64,000 nt of DNA, taken from contig CAJNOI010000291.1 in NCBI GenBank assembly GCA_905250115.1, positions 22,512 to 86,511 of the forward strand, written 5' to 3'. The stretch's first letter is position 1. Each line of letters starts with the position of its first letter. The stretch is from Adineta steineri (Eukaryota; Rotifera; Eurotatoria; Adinetida; Adinetidae). The notes below the pieces were generated by a model. It saw nothing but the letters and a program-made list of their open reading frames with translations, did not search any database and was not told the DNA's origin. Below are positions 24,117-36,000 of this stretch, piece after piece. The translations under genes were made by a program, and so were the position numbers.

Positions 24117-26418
24117 ATGATGGAAAATGGTAGAAGTTCTTTGGAAATGCTATATATGGCACAAAGAAGTAGTCATTCTACAGGTATTGATTTCACTAAA
24201 TCAGATTATAGTCAACAACATAAAGAGCAAACAGACGATAAAACAAACTGCATAAAGTATGATTATATTTATTTTGAACCATACTATTTCAACAGGTATT
24301 TGGTTGAATTGTTTTTTAGACGAGTCAGCAAGCGTCTTCTTGGTTATGCGAAGTCTAAAACTTGTTTATTTGGGTTAGTAATTGGTCTCTTAACAGGTGG
24401 TATTGCTTTGGCTGCAGTTACAACTATATGGAAAGATCCAATTAGTAAGAATTTGTGAAAGTTTTCTATTTTTCATGTCAGTGAATATATGAGAAGATCC
24501 TCTGTTCAATTTATCATAAAAATAGATGAAAATATGAATGTGAGTGTAGGAGTAGTTGTTAAAACAATGCTTTGAATATATGTACAAGATAGCGACAATG
24601 AAATAGCCTTATGCTGTTTTTTTTATGAACAACTGATTGAGCAATCTTATATTGAACTGTTGAGCTAGTATGTGATAGTATCTACAACATAAAATCAATA
24701 ATATTTAAGTGAAGATATTTTTATGAAAGTCTTGGTAGTTACTCAAACATTACAAAGTTTTTGACTAAAGCAATTACTTTCTTCATGCAATTCTTACCTT
24801 TCTAAAGGCTGTAAGTGTATAAGTTGTTCTAGCAACTAATCAGTTTTTAGGAAAATTATTGAATTAATAAAAATGTCTTTTATTTTGTCTATGACGTTCG
24901 GCATATCTTGTTTTTGCTAACTCTCACATATACATAACAGTGAGGTGAAATCTAAAAGATATCTGGGAAGTTCTTTTGAAAAAGTCATAGATTTTGTCTA
25001 TGTCTCGAGCACATGCTATATTCTCTTCATGGTATATACTAGGTACTACAAGCATTAGTACTATGAGTACTACTAGCTCCACGACGACAACTTCTTCGAC
25101 AAGCACTAGTAGTACGAGTGCTACAACATCAACAACTTCGACAAGCACTAGCACTACATCAACAACAACAACAACTTCTTCGACAAGTACAAGTACATCA
25201 ACAACAACAACAACTTCTTCGACAAGTACTAGTACTACGTCAACAACAAGTACCACCAGTACTTCTACAACAACAACAGGTACGTAATTTATTGCTCTCA
25301 AGTGATGTAATAAATGAAACTTCATAAAAGAATAGTCTCTGTCAGATAACATCGTTGAAAATTCTGTATATGTCAAAATACTTGTAATGTAATTACGTCA
25401 TTGCACATAGTTGTCTCTGATCAGAGGTTTAAATAAATTTTGAGTAGTTGGTTGAGTCTTATAATTTAAGGAAAATGTACAGGATCACAGCGTAGCATAT
25501 CATTCCTATTATGGCTACTGAGAATACAGAAGTGAATCATTCAAAATACTAACTCAAAAAGTTTCTTATTTGATAAACGGACAATCTGGTTAAATAACAT
25601 AGATAATTCTTGAACAATCAAATAGCCATCTAGGTTACTAGTTAGAATAAAGACGGGAATATTTTTATTCTCTTGAAATATCATGTTTTCTTTTTATTTT
25701 TGACAAGCATTCCATATAACGAACAGAGATGCACTTTAAAAGAAGATTTTGGTTAGATTAACTATTAAAAATATGACTTCGATTTGATACAAATAGATCA
25801 AAAGAATAATTGTGCTTCAATTATTCTTGTTTGAAGTATTTGACCTACTTATAATCTTTTCTCGGAAAGATTCAATCAAATGATTGTATTCATTCTGACT
25901 AACCAACAAAAAACTAAGATAAATCACATTTTTTTTCTTTTTAGCTTCATCTACAGCAACTAATCCATTCACACCGTCGACAGTTACTTGTGCTAATACT
26001 GTAGCAACACGTAAGTTGTTTCTGATTTTTGTAACAACTTTTCACAACTAAATAATAAGACACATCTTCTCATTTAGCTTGTACAACAACAACAACACTT
26101 GTGGCTAGTTGTCAAAGTTATGAAGTTTCATGGAATAACCATTGTTACTATCTTGATGGATCAGGTGGCAGTTGTATAACTGGCTATAGTCAAGGAACGA
26201 ATGCAGTTTTGACATGTATTGCAACACAGTTTGCTGGTAAAACATATCGAAGTACAATATCGAATAACTGCTGTGTTTGGACTTCAGACACGTATGAATG
26301 TTTCATATTAAATTCAAATTGTAATTCAGCTGGACCATTTACATCTGGCCCATCACTTGGATGTACTGATGCTCAACAACAGTATGGTCAACAATTGACA
26401 TTCTGTGGTAGTAATTAG
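24117..26418 (+). CDS. Type II membrane protein with Thr/Ser (mucin-like) stalk and Cys-rich ectodomain, four exons
   Basis: Exons 24117-24444, 25043-25279, 25945-26010 and 26078-26418 join, every intron in phase 1, to 323 residues. The N terminus is cytosolic and ends in a basic patch (RRVSKRLLGYAKSK); one transmembrane helix follows at ~85-105. The second exon is almost entirely Thr/Ser (STTTTSS-like runs), a likely O-glycosylated stalk. The last exon encodes a compact extracellular domain (about 215-323) with ten cysteines, motifs SWNNHCYYLDGSGG and SNNCCVW, and a final TFCGSN. The repeated phase-1 introns allow stalk exons to be gained or lost without frameshift. A 39-nt in-frame segment in exon 1 (about 24257-24295), with GT and AG ends, may be an optional intron. 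Function unknown; the architecture suggests a surface-coat or adhesion protein. Confidence 0.7.
25043..25279 (+). repeat. Thr/Ser-coding microsatellite (ACA/AGC/ACT triplets)
   Basis: Imperfect triplet repeat encoding the stalk of the surrounding gene. It gives long spurious antisense frames (Val/Leu-rich) and an alternative Gln-rich frame. Triplet slippage here would change stalk length in frame. Confidence 0.7.
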
Positions 26419-27884
26419 TTCCGTCAATTTCGTTAAAGTATTACAATCGAAACAATTTGTATTTAAATAACATTCCATTATAATGAAGATTTTTATATAT
26501 ACCTTTTTTGCCATATTGCTTGATATAGTTATTCAGACACGTGTGAAAGCAACAATTTTCTTTTGTACATAAATGTCTTTTGATTCCTTTCTTTTCGTAT
26601 ATTTTTAACATCATTACTGAAATAAAATTTCTTCAGGAGTTCTATGCCTCAAAGAATCAAGTTTAGTATGGAAGATAAATCAGCGATACGATACTACTAC
26701 TAATAATAAATCATCAAATATAGCATGTAGAATTTATGCACTAGTGATATTATTAACAGCTATCCAATGTAGTAGATAGAAGCACCATAATAATCTCAAC
26801 TGTAACGAGAAAAGTTCATCGTTTCTGAATCAAATGGTGGATTAAAATAAGCTGAATATAATAATTGTTGGAAATGCAGTATACAGCTTTAGTTTCAATA
26901 CTGCCAAATTAAGCATTAAAATAATGAACATTTTGTGCACTAGGAGCATCAATGCAATATTTTTCGAGAATATGTCAGATGAATTTTTCTTTCGTTCACA
27001 ATATGTAATATGAGAATAATATTGATCAATATTTTGTAATTATAAAATCTATAATAATCCTTTGAATATTCATTTCAATTGATATCTTTTTTAGTTTCAT
27101 AGAGCATTTAAAAAATATGAATAAACATTACTTTATTAAATATCATAATACAGAAGATTTCAATTTGCCCTAAATTTTTAATAAATATAATTTCATCATT
27201 CACAGCTGTTAAAAATGTTAAACAATATTACAATTCATCTTTGTTTAATATAAAGACTGTGAGGCGTGTATCCTCTAATGAAATGCGAAGTGTGAAGATG
27301 ATCCTGACTCCCACAGTCGATCCCGTTTATTGAAAAACAGTTGGCTTATATAGATGACAGTGAACAAAGACACACTATCTACACATGGAATCTTCCCTAG
27401 GTGATGACAAGCGAAAAGGGAATATTCCATGTGAGATCTTGACAAGAGAAGAGAGAATGATCGTATGTGTGAAGAAAGAGGAGAACGCAAGGAAAAATCC
27501 CTCATCATATATATATATATATANNNNNNNNNNNNNNNNNNNNNNNNNNNNNNNNNNNNNNNNNNNNNNNNNNNNNNNNNNNNNNNNNNNNNNNNNNNNN
27601 NNNNNNNNNNNNNNNNNNNNNNNTATATATATATCTTTTTTGAAAATATTATATAATCTAAATCAGCACAAAATACTGTCCATAACAATTTTATTTGTTT
27701 CGATCTCAAGTTAATAGAATTAAAAAAATCATATTCAATATAAATAAATTAAATATACCTCATATTACGTATTTTGTGTGTATTCTTCTAAGACTATCTA
27801 ATTGTTTTCATAATAAGAAAAAGAGACAAGTACCATCGTTTATTAGATTTGTCATGTGATAATCAGTAAAATTTTTCATTTTAT
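26419..27884. other. Intergenic with TA microsatellite and assembly gap
   Basis: No gene supported. A purine-rich stretch (about 27410-27500) runs into a TA dinucleotide tract that borders the gap. Frames here are interrupted by N and low complexity. Confidence 0.4.
27524..27623. other. Assembly gap of 100 N inside a TA dinucleotide repeat
   Basis: Exactly 100 N with (TA)n on both sides; a scaffold-join placeholder of unknown true length. Confidence 0.95.
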
Positions 27885-29922
27885 TCTCTTACATTCTGTA
27901 TGGTTAAACACATTAGAAAATGGATTTGTACTCAGCGATTTAAATCCTGACAGGATACAAGCAGAGTTTTCAACAAAATAAACCTTTATACATTGTAGAT
28001 AAATTTATTTGTGGATTCAATTTTTAATAAAATCCATTTGATTATTGTAGCTATATATTGAAATGATAAGTGTTTTATGAATCGCAATTTTCTTCTGTTT
28101 TTTTGTCCTCCAGTATATTAATCTAATATATCTGATGTTATATATTTCAAGTTAGTTTCACCATTTTGTTCCAAATCTCTTATTATCAATTAAAACTTAT
28201 CAATATTGTATTCGAAAAAAATACAAATGAAAACGAAATATTAGATTAGTGTGAAATGTATTAGTTTCATTTAAGTTTTCAACTGTCAATGAATAGAAAT
28301 TCTATTTTGCATGTTCTGCAAAAAATATCAACTTAAATTATTTCGTTACTCAACTGTCTTGATCGAGTCTATACATTTTGATAAGTTGTAGATGATGATA
28401 GTTCATTTTTAATTAACTCAATGTAAGGGATTTAATTCATGTCATTCCTTCGATTGACGCACATACTATTTAAGATTAACATAAAGAGTAAATCAACTGC
28501 CAGAGGATGTCATATTTGACAATTATTTTTATCCTGAGATATTCGAGAAAATGTATTAAGGCTAATTGAATGCAGCTAGAAATTGTAATAAGTTTATTCA
28601 GTATCGCATAATCTGCTTACGCAAATCCTTTTTCTAAACATCGTCTTATACTAATTAGAAAGCTTTGCCTTGAGTATTTCCTCAGGTCAATATATGTAAA
28701 TCAGAGATTACAAAACATATTATGTTAATATCCTTTTCTCTGATAATATGTAGGCACTGGAAGTTCTTTTGTTTTTACTGCTGCTGTCATCATATAAAAT
28801 TGCCAGTGTAAATTATTTATACATCTCATTAATATTGAAGTTATTTTCATTCTACTAATCCATAAGGAAGATGTCTTCAGCAACCACGTTTCATAATATT
28901 CAACAACAGATACTTCGTATTGGTGGTCCATTGTTGATAGTTATTGGAACTATCAGTTGTCTAATGAATCTAATGGTCTTTACCAAGAATACTTTACGAA
29001 AGAATCCATGTACTATCTGCTTTATAGCTGTGAATATCATCAATTTATTGTATTTTTATTTTGGTTTATTGCCAACAATCCTTTCATCTGGTTACAATAT
29101 TGATCCAAGTACCAATAGCATCGTTCTCTGTCGATTACGCCTTTATTTTGCTTATGTTTTTTCATCCTGGCAGTCATCTTATATTATTTTGGCAGCCATC
29201 GATCGCACATTTATCACTTCACCAAATGCCAACACTCGGCGATTTAGTACACGTCGTTTAATTACAATCAGTATGATCAGTATCTCGGTATTTTGGTTAC
29301 TCTTCATGAGTCATGGATTAATCTTCTCAGAAATAATTCAATTCGCACCTGGCTACTTTGTTTGTTACTGTCAACCAGGTCTATATTCTACATTGATAGC
29401 TTATCAATCAATTTCAATCCTGGGAGTCATTCCACCACTTGTCATGACAATCTTTGGATTTTTGACGGTGAGAAATATTCGAGGAATACAGCGTCCAGCA
29501 CAACCTTCTCGAGCTGTCGATACAGGAGTGATCGCAGTTGGTCAACTACATGCTTTGCATTCAAAAGATCAACAACTGATTCGCATGTTGCTTGTGGATA
29601 TCATTAGTTTTACTCTTTGTAAGTTTCCTTCAGAGATCATGACCATCTATTCACAAATTACACAATACAGTGCAAAAAGTGTCGAACAACAAATAATTGA
29701 ACAATCCATTCTCCAATTAACGTTCTTGTGGTATTTTGTCGACAATGGCATTAGTTGTTATACAAACATAGTCGTTTCTAAAACATTTCGAGCAGAACTA
29801 AAGCGTATTTTTTCTAATGCTTATGCCTTTTACTTTCATTAGTAAAATTAATTTTGATATTTGTATCAAGAAGTAGATTAATAAAGCAAATAAATGTTGT
29901 AAAAATCTTCTCGACTCGCTAT
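27885..29922 (+). repeat. Inverted segmental duplication, arm A
   Basis: About 2.0 kb that recurs as its reverse complement at 43730-45697. The match covers the GPCR gene, some 980 bases upstream and about 80 bases downstream. For example TAATAAAGCAAATAAATGTT past the stop and CTCAGCGATTTA near the 5' end are found in both arms. Similarity fades near 27885 and 29922. Boundaries were judged by eye (within about 20 bases). Confidence 0.85.
28871..29842 (+). CDS. Rhodopsin-like GPCR, paralogue A of an inverted pair
   Basis: Single-exon receptor of 323 residues. TM1 has GTISCLMNLMVF; TM3 ends ILAAIDRTFITS (DRT at the DRY position); ICL2 is rich in Arg (TRRFSTRR); TM5 ends FGFLTVRNIRG; ICL3 holds a Pro/Arg-rich loop; TM6 begins MLLVDIISFTLCKFPSEI. 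TM7 (WYFVDNGISCYTNIVVS) has no NPxxY. Aligned by eye with the minus-strand copy at 43810-44781, both are 323 residues with no gaps and about 42 differences (87% identity), many in the membrane segments lining the upper cavity. Both frames remain intact, so both copies are probably functional. The ligand is unknown. Confidence 0.85.
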   Translation: MSSATTFHNIQQQILRIGGPLLIVIGTISCLMNLMVFTKNTLRKNPCTICFIAVNIINLLYFYFGLLPTILSSGYNIDPSTNSIVLCRLRLYFAYVFSSWQSSYIILAAIDRTFITSPNANTRRFSTRRLITISMISISVFWLLFMSHGLIFSEIIQFAPGYFVCYCQPGLYSTLIAYQSISILGVIPPLVMTIFGFLTVRNIRGIQRPAQPSRAVDTGVIAVGQLHALHSKDQQLIRMLLVDIISFTLCKFPSEIMTIYSQITQYSAKSVEQQIIEQSILQLTFLWYFVDNGISCYTNIVVSKTFRAELKRIFSNAYAFYFH

Positions 29923-30057
29923 TAGTATCGACATGCTTGTAATTTTGATGCAAGTCGCGTCTCAAAAGCTAAGTTTACAATATAGTTATGTGTAAAAGAA
30001 AATCGTTCAAAAATATTGTTTATTATTGTATAATGTTTACTAATAAAAACAGAATGT

Positions 30058-33000
30058 TTATTGCGGGAATGAACACGATGATTGAAAATGACGAGCTGGT
30101 GATCCTTTCCAGTTTGTATGCATTGGTAATTTATCACCTTTCATGATAAGAGTACACGGATAGATTGTATTGTTTCCATCGAGATGACAACCAGGCAATA
30201 CAAATGCATTCGGCATCAGATGAGAATGAGCGCCGATTATTACTGGACGCATATATGATTGTCGATATTCATAAGTATGTGCCTAAAAAGTTCAAAATTT
30301 GATCATTAACTATTCAAATATAGATAAAAGAAAGTTGACGGATTGTTAATATTGAAGACATTCTGATCTCAGATTGAAAATAATGTCAAAGATTTCGTAG
30401 CTTTCAAGCTGACGTTAATCATTCCTATTTGACTGAATTGTTCATATTCGACTTTTCTCTCATGGACACATAAACACATCTTGTCTTACGACTAACTACA
30501 AATTGTGTCTTGTCAAAAATATTCAGCAATTAGAATCGTACAATTGGTAAATCTAGACATATCTACTTTCTATTTTCCAAGTAAAGTTGTTAGCAAGAAT
30601 TTAATTATAAAGTTCAATGGATTTCCTCCTGATTTTATAAACAAGGTGGAAATCTTTAATGATAGCAATTACAGATATATCAACTAATATTAAAGTAATA
30701 AAATATGAAAAAGACCTATTTTCTACTGGATATTTCAATCCTTGACGATTGATCCATTGAAGAAGAGAACTTCATATGCTAGTCGACATAGGGATAGCAT
30801 GGAGAAGCCTATGTTCATTGACTACCGATAGCCAATATTATCTACTCTCAGATCGTACTTACTTGTACACGAGCTCGTTGATTGACGCGTACATGTGAAT
30901 CGATCTGTATCAAGTGAGGATCATCGATACAATCTATATCAGCTATGATGGCAGTTCGATGTATCGTAGCACCAAATGCATTTAGAACTATGTTGACCCA
31001 TTGTGTGCCACCAAGAAATGGTCCCACACACGAATTGAAATCATTAACAAGTGTAGAAGTCAAAGATGATAATAAGAATGACTTGTTCTTTGGTGAATAT
31101 AGAATACACGCGATCAATGAGAAGATTATGATTGAAATAGGTAGAATAGTCATATGCATGATACCAAAAATAAGTATTAATGAAACAAATCGAACGAAGA
31201 TTAGTTGAATAATAGGGTAAGATATTATAGTTTGATTAGATGAATTATCAACAGATTGAACAGCAGCAAAAAGCGCTGTTTGTCGAGCAGGAATGCCAAC
31301 AAGTACTTGATTCGATTGTATAAAATCAGATGAACTATCGACACGCGTCATTGAGCCGACACTTGTTGACGATGGAATATGAGCGCCGGCCTGAATAAGA
31401 CAATCGTTGCCCAATGAAGATCCATCTCCAATGGAAATAACAGAGTTGCCATCATCGAAAAGAATGTTCGAGCCAAGCATGACATTCATGCCAACATCAA
31501 GAAGATCACGACGGATCGTAAGTAGATTAGTAATCGTTCCACTATGAACATTTTGACCAATACAATTACGACCTAGCCAACGAACTAATCGAGGATAGAT
31601 ATATTCAGTTGATGTTGTTCTATCGCCTTCAAATGTAAACGGAATAGCAAAACCAAAAGCGGTAACAAGCAGTTGTCGGATCCACCAAGTATCGATGATC
31701 GAAGGTAACCATTTGAGAGTAATGAGCGAAATAGATATGCATCCTAGCAACCAGATCAAGCATGTTAGTGGCCAAAAAGATTGTGAACATATTAAAGCCA
31801 TACGTAAGAGACATTCGTGAATAAGCCACACGGTGCAAATACCTAAGAGTGAATGAAACATCTTTACGGGTGCTTCATTTATAAATTCATACGACTCTGA
31901 TGTGCGTAATTCTTCATAACCGTTCATGAGTACGTTGGCAGTAATTGTACCCGCTGTAAATAGAATAAGTTTTATATCAAAATTGACATGTTATTCATGA
32001 GCATCTATATACTTACTTATGGATGTCAAAGGTTTCGCAAGAACTTGCTCACCCATATGAACTTTTGAATATAGAATACTTCGAGCACCGATTCTACATC
32101 TAGCACCAATGTGAATGGAAGTTAGTCTGAATGCGATTTCAGATTTATACGTCATTGAACTGAGAACTACATCTTCGCCTACAAATGAGTTTTCTTCAAT
32201 ATCAATAGAATCAGGCCAGTCGATCAGACTAGTTCTTAGTTGAACGTCTGCTCCTATTCGGGCACCACATAGACTCAGATAAGTGTTGTAGAGTGATGTA
32301 CCAAGAATCATATAATGCCAGGGAGCATTTAGTCTCCACAGACGTTGCAGAAACCACCATCGATAATAGACGAACGAATATACTGAGTGACATTCATCCG
32401 TTGACGGCAGTTCAAGCATTTTTTTCAATAGAATATATAATAGCAAATGAAGCACCGGCGCTAAGATCAGAGTTGTCCGAAATGCAAGGTAAATAGGTAT
32501 GGCGAAGATATAGATCAGTAGAATAATACCAAATGTTTCAATGAATAGCGATCGGCTGAACCCCCTGTGTTCAGGCGTCATTGATTTCTCACTCACGCAC
32601 TGATCAATGGATAGCAGATGGCCTGTAAAAATTTACTGTTATAATCAAATATCTGTTTATGCTTCATTTCTGTATCACTTAAAAAATCTCCCTTACCATG
32701 AGCAATTTCTTTGTCGGAAGAATGCAATGATTTTAGTGCTTGTGCTACTTTGCGTACTGAAGGATTATCGAGCAAGATGCCAATGTCAACTGGATGCGAG
32801 CCAGCCAATTTTTGCTGACGAATTAATGCGAGGACTTTAACAATACCTAACGAAGTTGCTCCAAGTTGAGCAAATGTTGCGTTGACATTCAATAGAGACG
32901 TCTGAGAAATGTCGAATGCTAGTGCAACGATAGAACATAATTGACGTTCCATTGATGACGTTGCTATAGTTTGTTCTTTCGAAATATCAGTAATGTTTAG

Positions 33001-36000
33001 TGGAGGCAAGCGTGCTCGGTCAATTTTTCCACTTTGACTAAGCGGAAACTTGTCAAGAACGATAAAAAACGAAGGCACCATAAACGGAGATAAATGTTCA
33101 ATGCAAAACTTTCGTATATCACTATCGTTTGCCGAATAGTTTTCATCGCTGCTTTCAATATAAGCCACTAAATGGTCGACTGACGCGTTCGTTATTTTGA
33201 GAACGATGCAATTGGAAATATTAGGACTACAACGCATAATAGTGTGTTCAATCTCATCCAATTCGATACGTTGTCCTCGAATTTTTACTTGATAATCACG
33301 ACGACCAAGATATTCGATTTGTCCATTGTTTGTATCCAAACGTCCTAAGTCGCCCGTTCGATAGCAAGTATATCCATTGTGTTCGATCAGAACTTGTTGA
33401 GTAAGGTCGTCTCGATTCCGATAACCAGCGAACACACCATGTCCTTAATAGAATATATACCGAGTTTTAGAGCGATGTATAGTCAACAATAATCATTTAT
33501 TCGTCACTCATCGAAGTTACACTTTAGATGCATAATACTCCTACCGCAACTCAATTGCACTTTTATATATCGAACATTAGGACAAAACTAATTCTCCTAA
33601 GTTCAAATCAAAGAGTAAAACTCTGTTTATGTATTGTATTTAATTTTTCAAAGTATATCTCTTACCTCCAATCACAATCTCGCCTATTTGGCCAGGTGAT
33701 ACTTTTTGTAAGAATTCGTCTAGGATGTAGACACGAGCATTCGCCATTGGTCGTCCAATTGGTAGACCAATACTATTTTGTGGTTCATGACCTGTCACCT
33801 CATAGTGCAGAGTAGCCAGAGTACATTCTGCGGGACCATAATAATTATGAATAGAGCAATTGACATCCAAGAATGGTAAAATATCGAGCACAGTCACCAA
33901 ATAAAGTTTTTCACCTACAACATATAAAAGTTTTGATAATATGCATAGACTATAAATAATCTCTGAACGAAATGATATCAAAAAAATATGGAATACTATT
34001 CAACTAAACATTTTCTATGATGTTTTTGTAGAAGACAAACCTCCGCATGACAGTAAGCGTAGAGTTTTCAAACGATTGCATTGTTCATCTTTAGACAATG
34101 ATCGTACGAAATTTGTGAGCATAATCAATAAAGTTGGTACAGGAAATAGAAATGTCACTTGATGTTGAGCAATTGCTGTTGAAAAGTAATCGATATCAAG
34201 GTGATATGGATCAGGCTTGAGTATAGCAAGTTGAGCACTGCTTATCAAAGGACCCATGATTTCTTCAATATGAGAATCGAATGCAACTGATGCATGCTGA
34301 AGAATAATATCCGTTGGTTTAATTAAACACGAATGAATATACGAAACAAAGTTTCGATGACGCAGTTGAACCTATATATACCAGTAAATTTAGGAAATAT
34401 ATATATCGAAATTAAATTAACTTACCATTTTTGGTTCACCAGTAGAACCAGATGTAAATACAATATGTGACAAATGTTCAGATGTGACTGAGACATTGTC
34501 AAGGGCGCTGATATCATTAGTCTGTTCACCGATTCGATCAACTTCAACAATTGTAAGATCTGAAGTTTGCTCCATAAAATGACGAGTTGCTGTGTGCACT
34601 AGCAAAATACGAGCTTGTAAACTGGAAATACGTGAGTGAAGTCGAGCAGCTGGTTCGCGAGGACTGAATGGTGTATAAATAGCACCACACATCCAAATAG
34701 CAAGAATGCCCAAGACCATCTCAATACTTCGTTCGACAAGTTGACAGACAATATCGCCAGGTCGCACATGACAATGTGTTAGGAGATATAAGGCGAGTTG
34801 CTGAGAATAGTGAAGTATTTCACCATATGAGAGAGATTGATCTTCCATCAGTATGCCAATCTTTTGCGGATGTTCTTGTGCTCTGTGAGCAAATTCCCAA
34901 TGAATACAGTCAGTATTTTGTGCGATAGGCATCGATGGATTCAAATTACGAAGTATTTGATGTTCGTTTTCTAGTAGAAGACTAAAGTCGTAGATAAGAC
35001 GCTGGTCGTCACATAGAATTTGTTTAATTAACTGGTGAAATCGTTTAGCTAGTGTCTCAATTGTTGATCTCTCGAAAACATCCGTAGAATAATCGAATGA
35101 ACAATGTAAAGTATTTCGTGATAGAATATGTTTAAATGACAATGATAAATCGAACTGTGTCATTCTAACAGGTAGATCTATGTGGACGAGTTCAAGATCA
35201 GTATCAAATGGATAACGATCTTGGATTGTTTCAATATCTATTGTTGTTGAAATGCCATTCACCGATTCGATTAACTTTGATATGGACTGAAATGGCACGT
35301 AGGCATGAGAAACGACATCATGACAGAGATGTTGCACACGTCTTACTAATTCTTGAAATGTTTCTCGTGGTTCAATTTGAAACCGATAAGGTACGAGATT
35401 GACGAACATACCGATCATAGAATCGAGTCCGGGTTGTATTCGATTAGCAACAAGTCCACCCACAATTAAATCTTGACTACTGGTAAGTTTAAACAGAAAA
35501 GTATAATAGATGGCTAGGCAGAGCTGAAAAAGTGTCACTTCTTGACGACTGGCATAGGCAAGAAGTATATCTGCGTCAAAATCTTGCACTACCACTTTAG
35601 AACCACTGCCTGTGCGAGCTTTTGACAGAAGCCGTTGATCGTAGGGTAGTTCGAACATTTGATAATCTTTTAGACTCTCTTTCCAAAACGATAACGCATC
35701 CAACATGTCTGAAGTTCGTTCCCATCGAGCATAATCCAAATAGGTGATTGTGTCATTAGGAACAATTGCAAGTTGCCCAGTCATGTACGCTTCATGTAGA
35801 TCATTGAAAAACAGAGTCTCACTAGTACCATCAAATACCAAATGGTGAAATTTAAAAATAAGAACATCATCAGAGCTATGATCAAAATATCGAATTAAAT
35901 GACAACGAAAAACGCGTCCTTTTGAAATATCGAGGTGAAATTGATTTGTCTCCTCATCAGCAATTATTTTGAATAGATCATCATCATTTTTAATCCAACT

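Noticed and set aside
24924-25376. Long Val/Leu-rich antisense frame
   Set aside because: It is the mirror of the ACA/AGC/ACT triplet repeat that codes for the Thr/Ser stalk on the plus strand.
27275-27714. Frames crossing the first assembly gap
   Set aside because: They depend on translated N and TA repeats; no real coding evidence.
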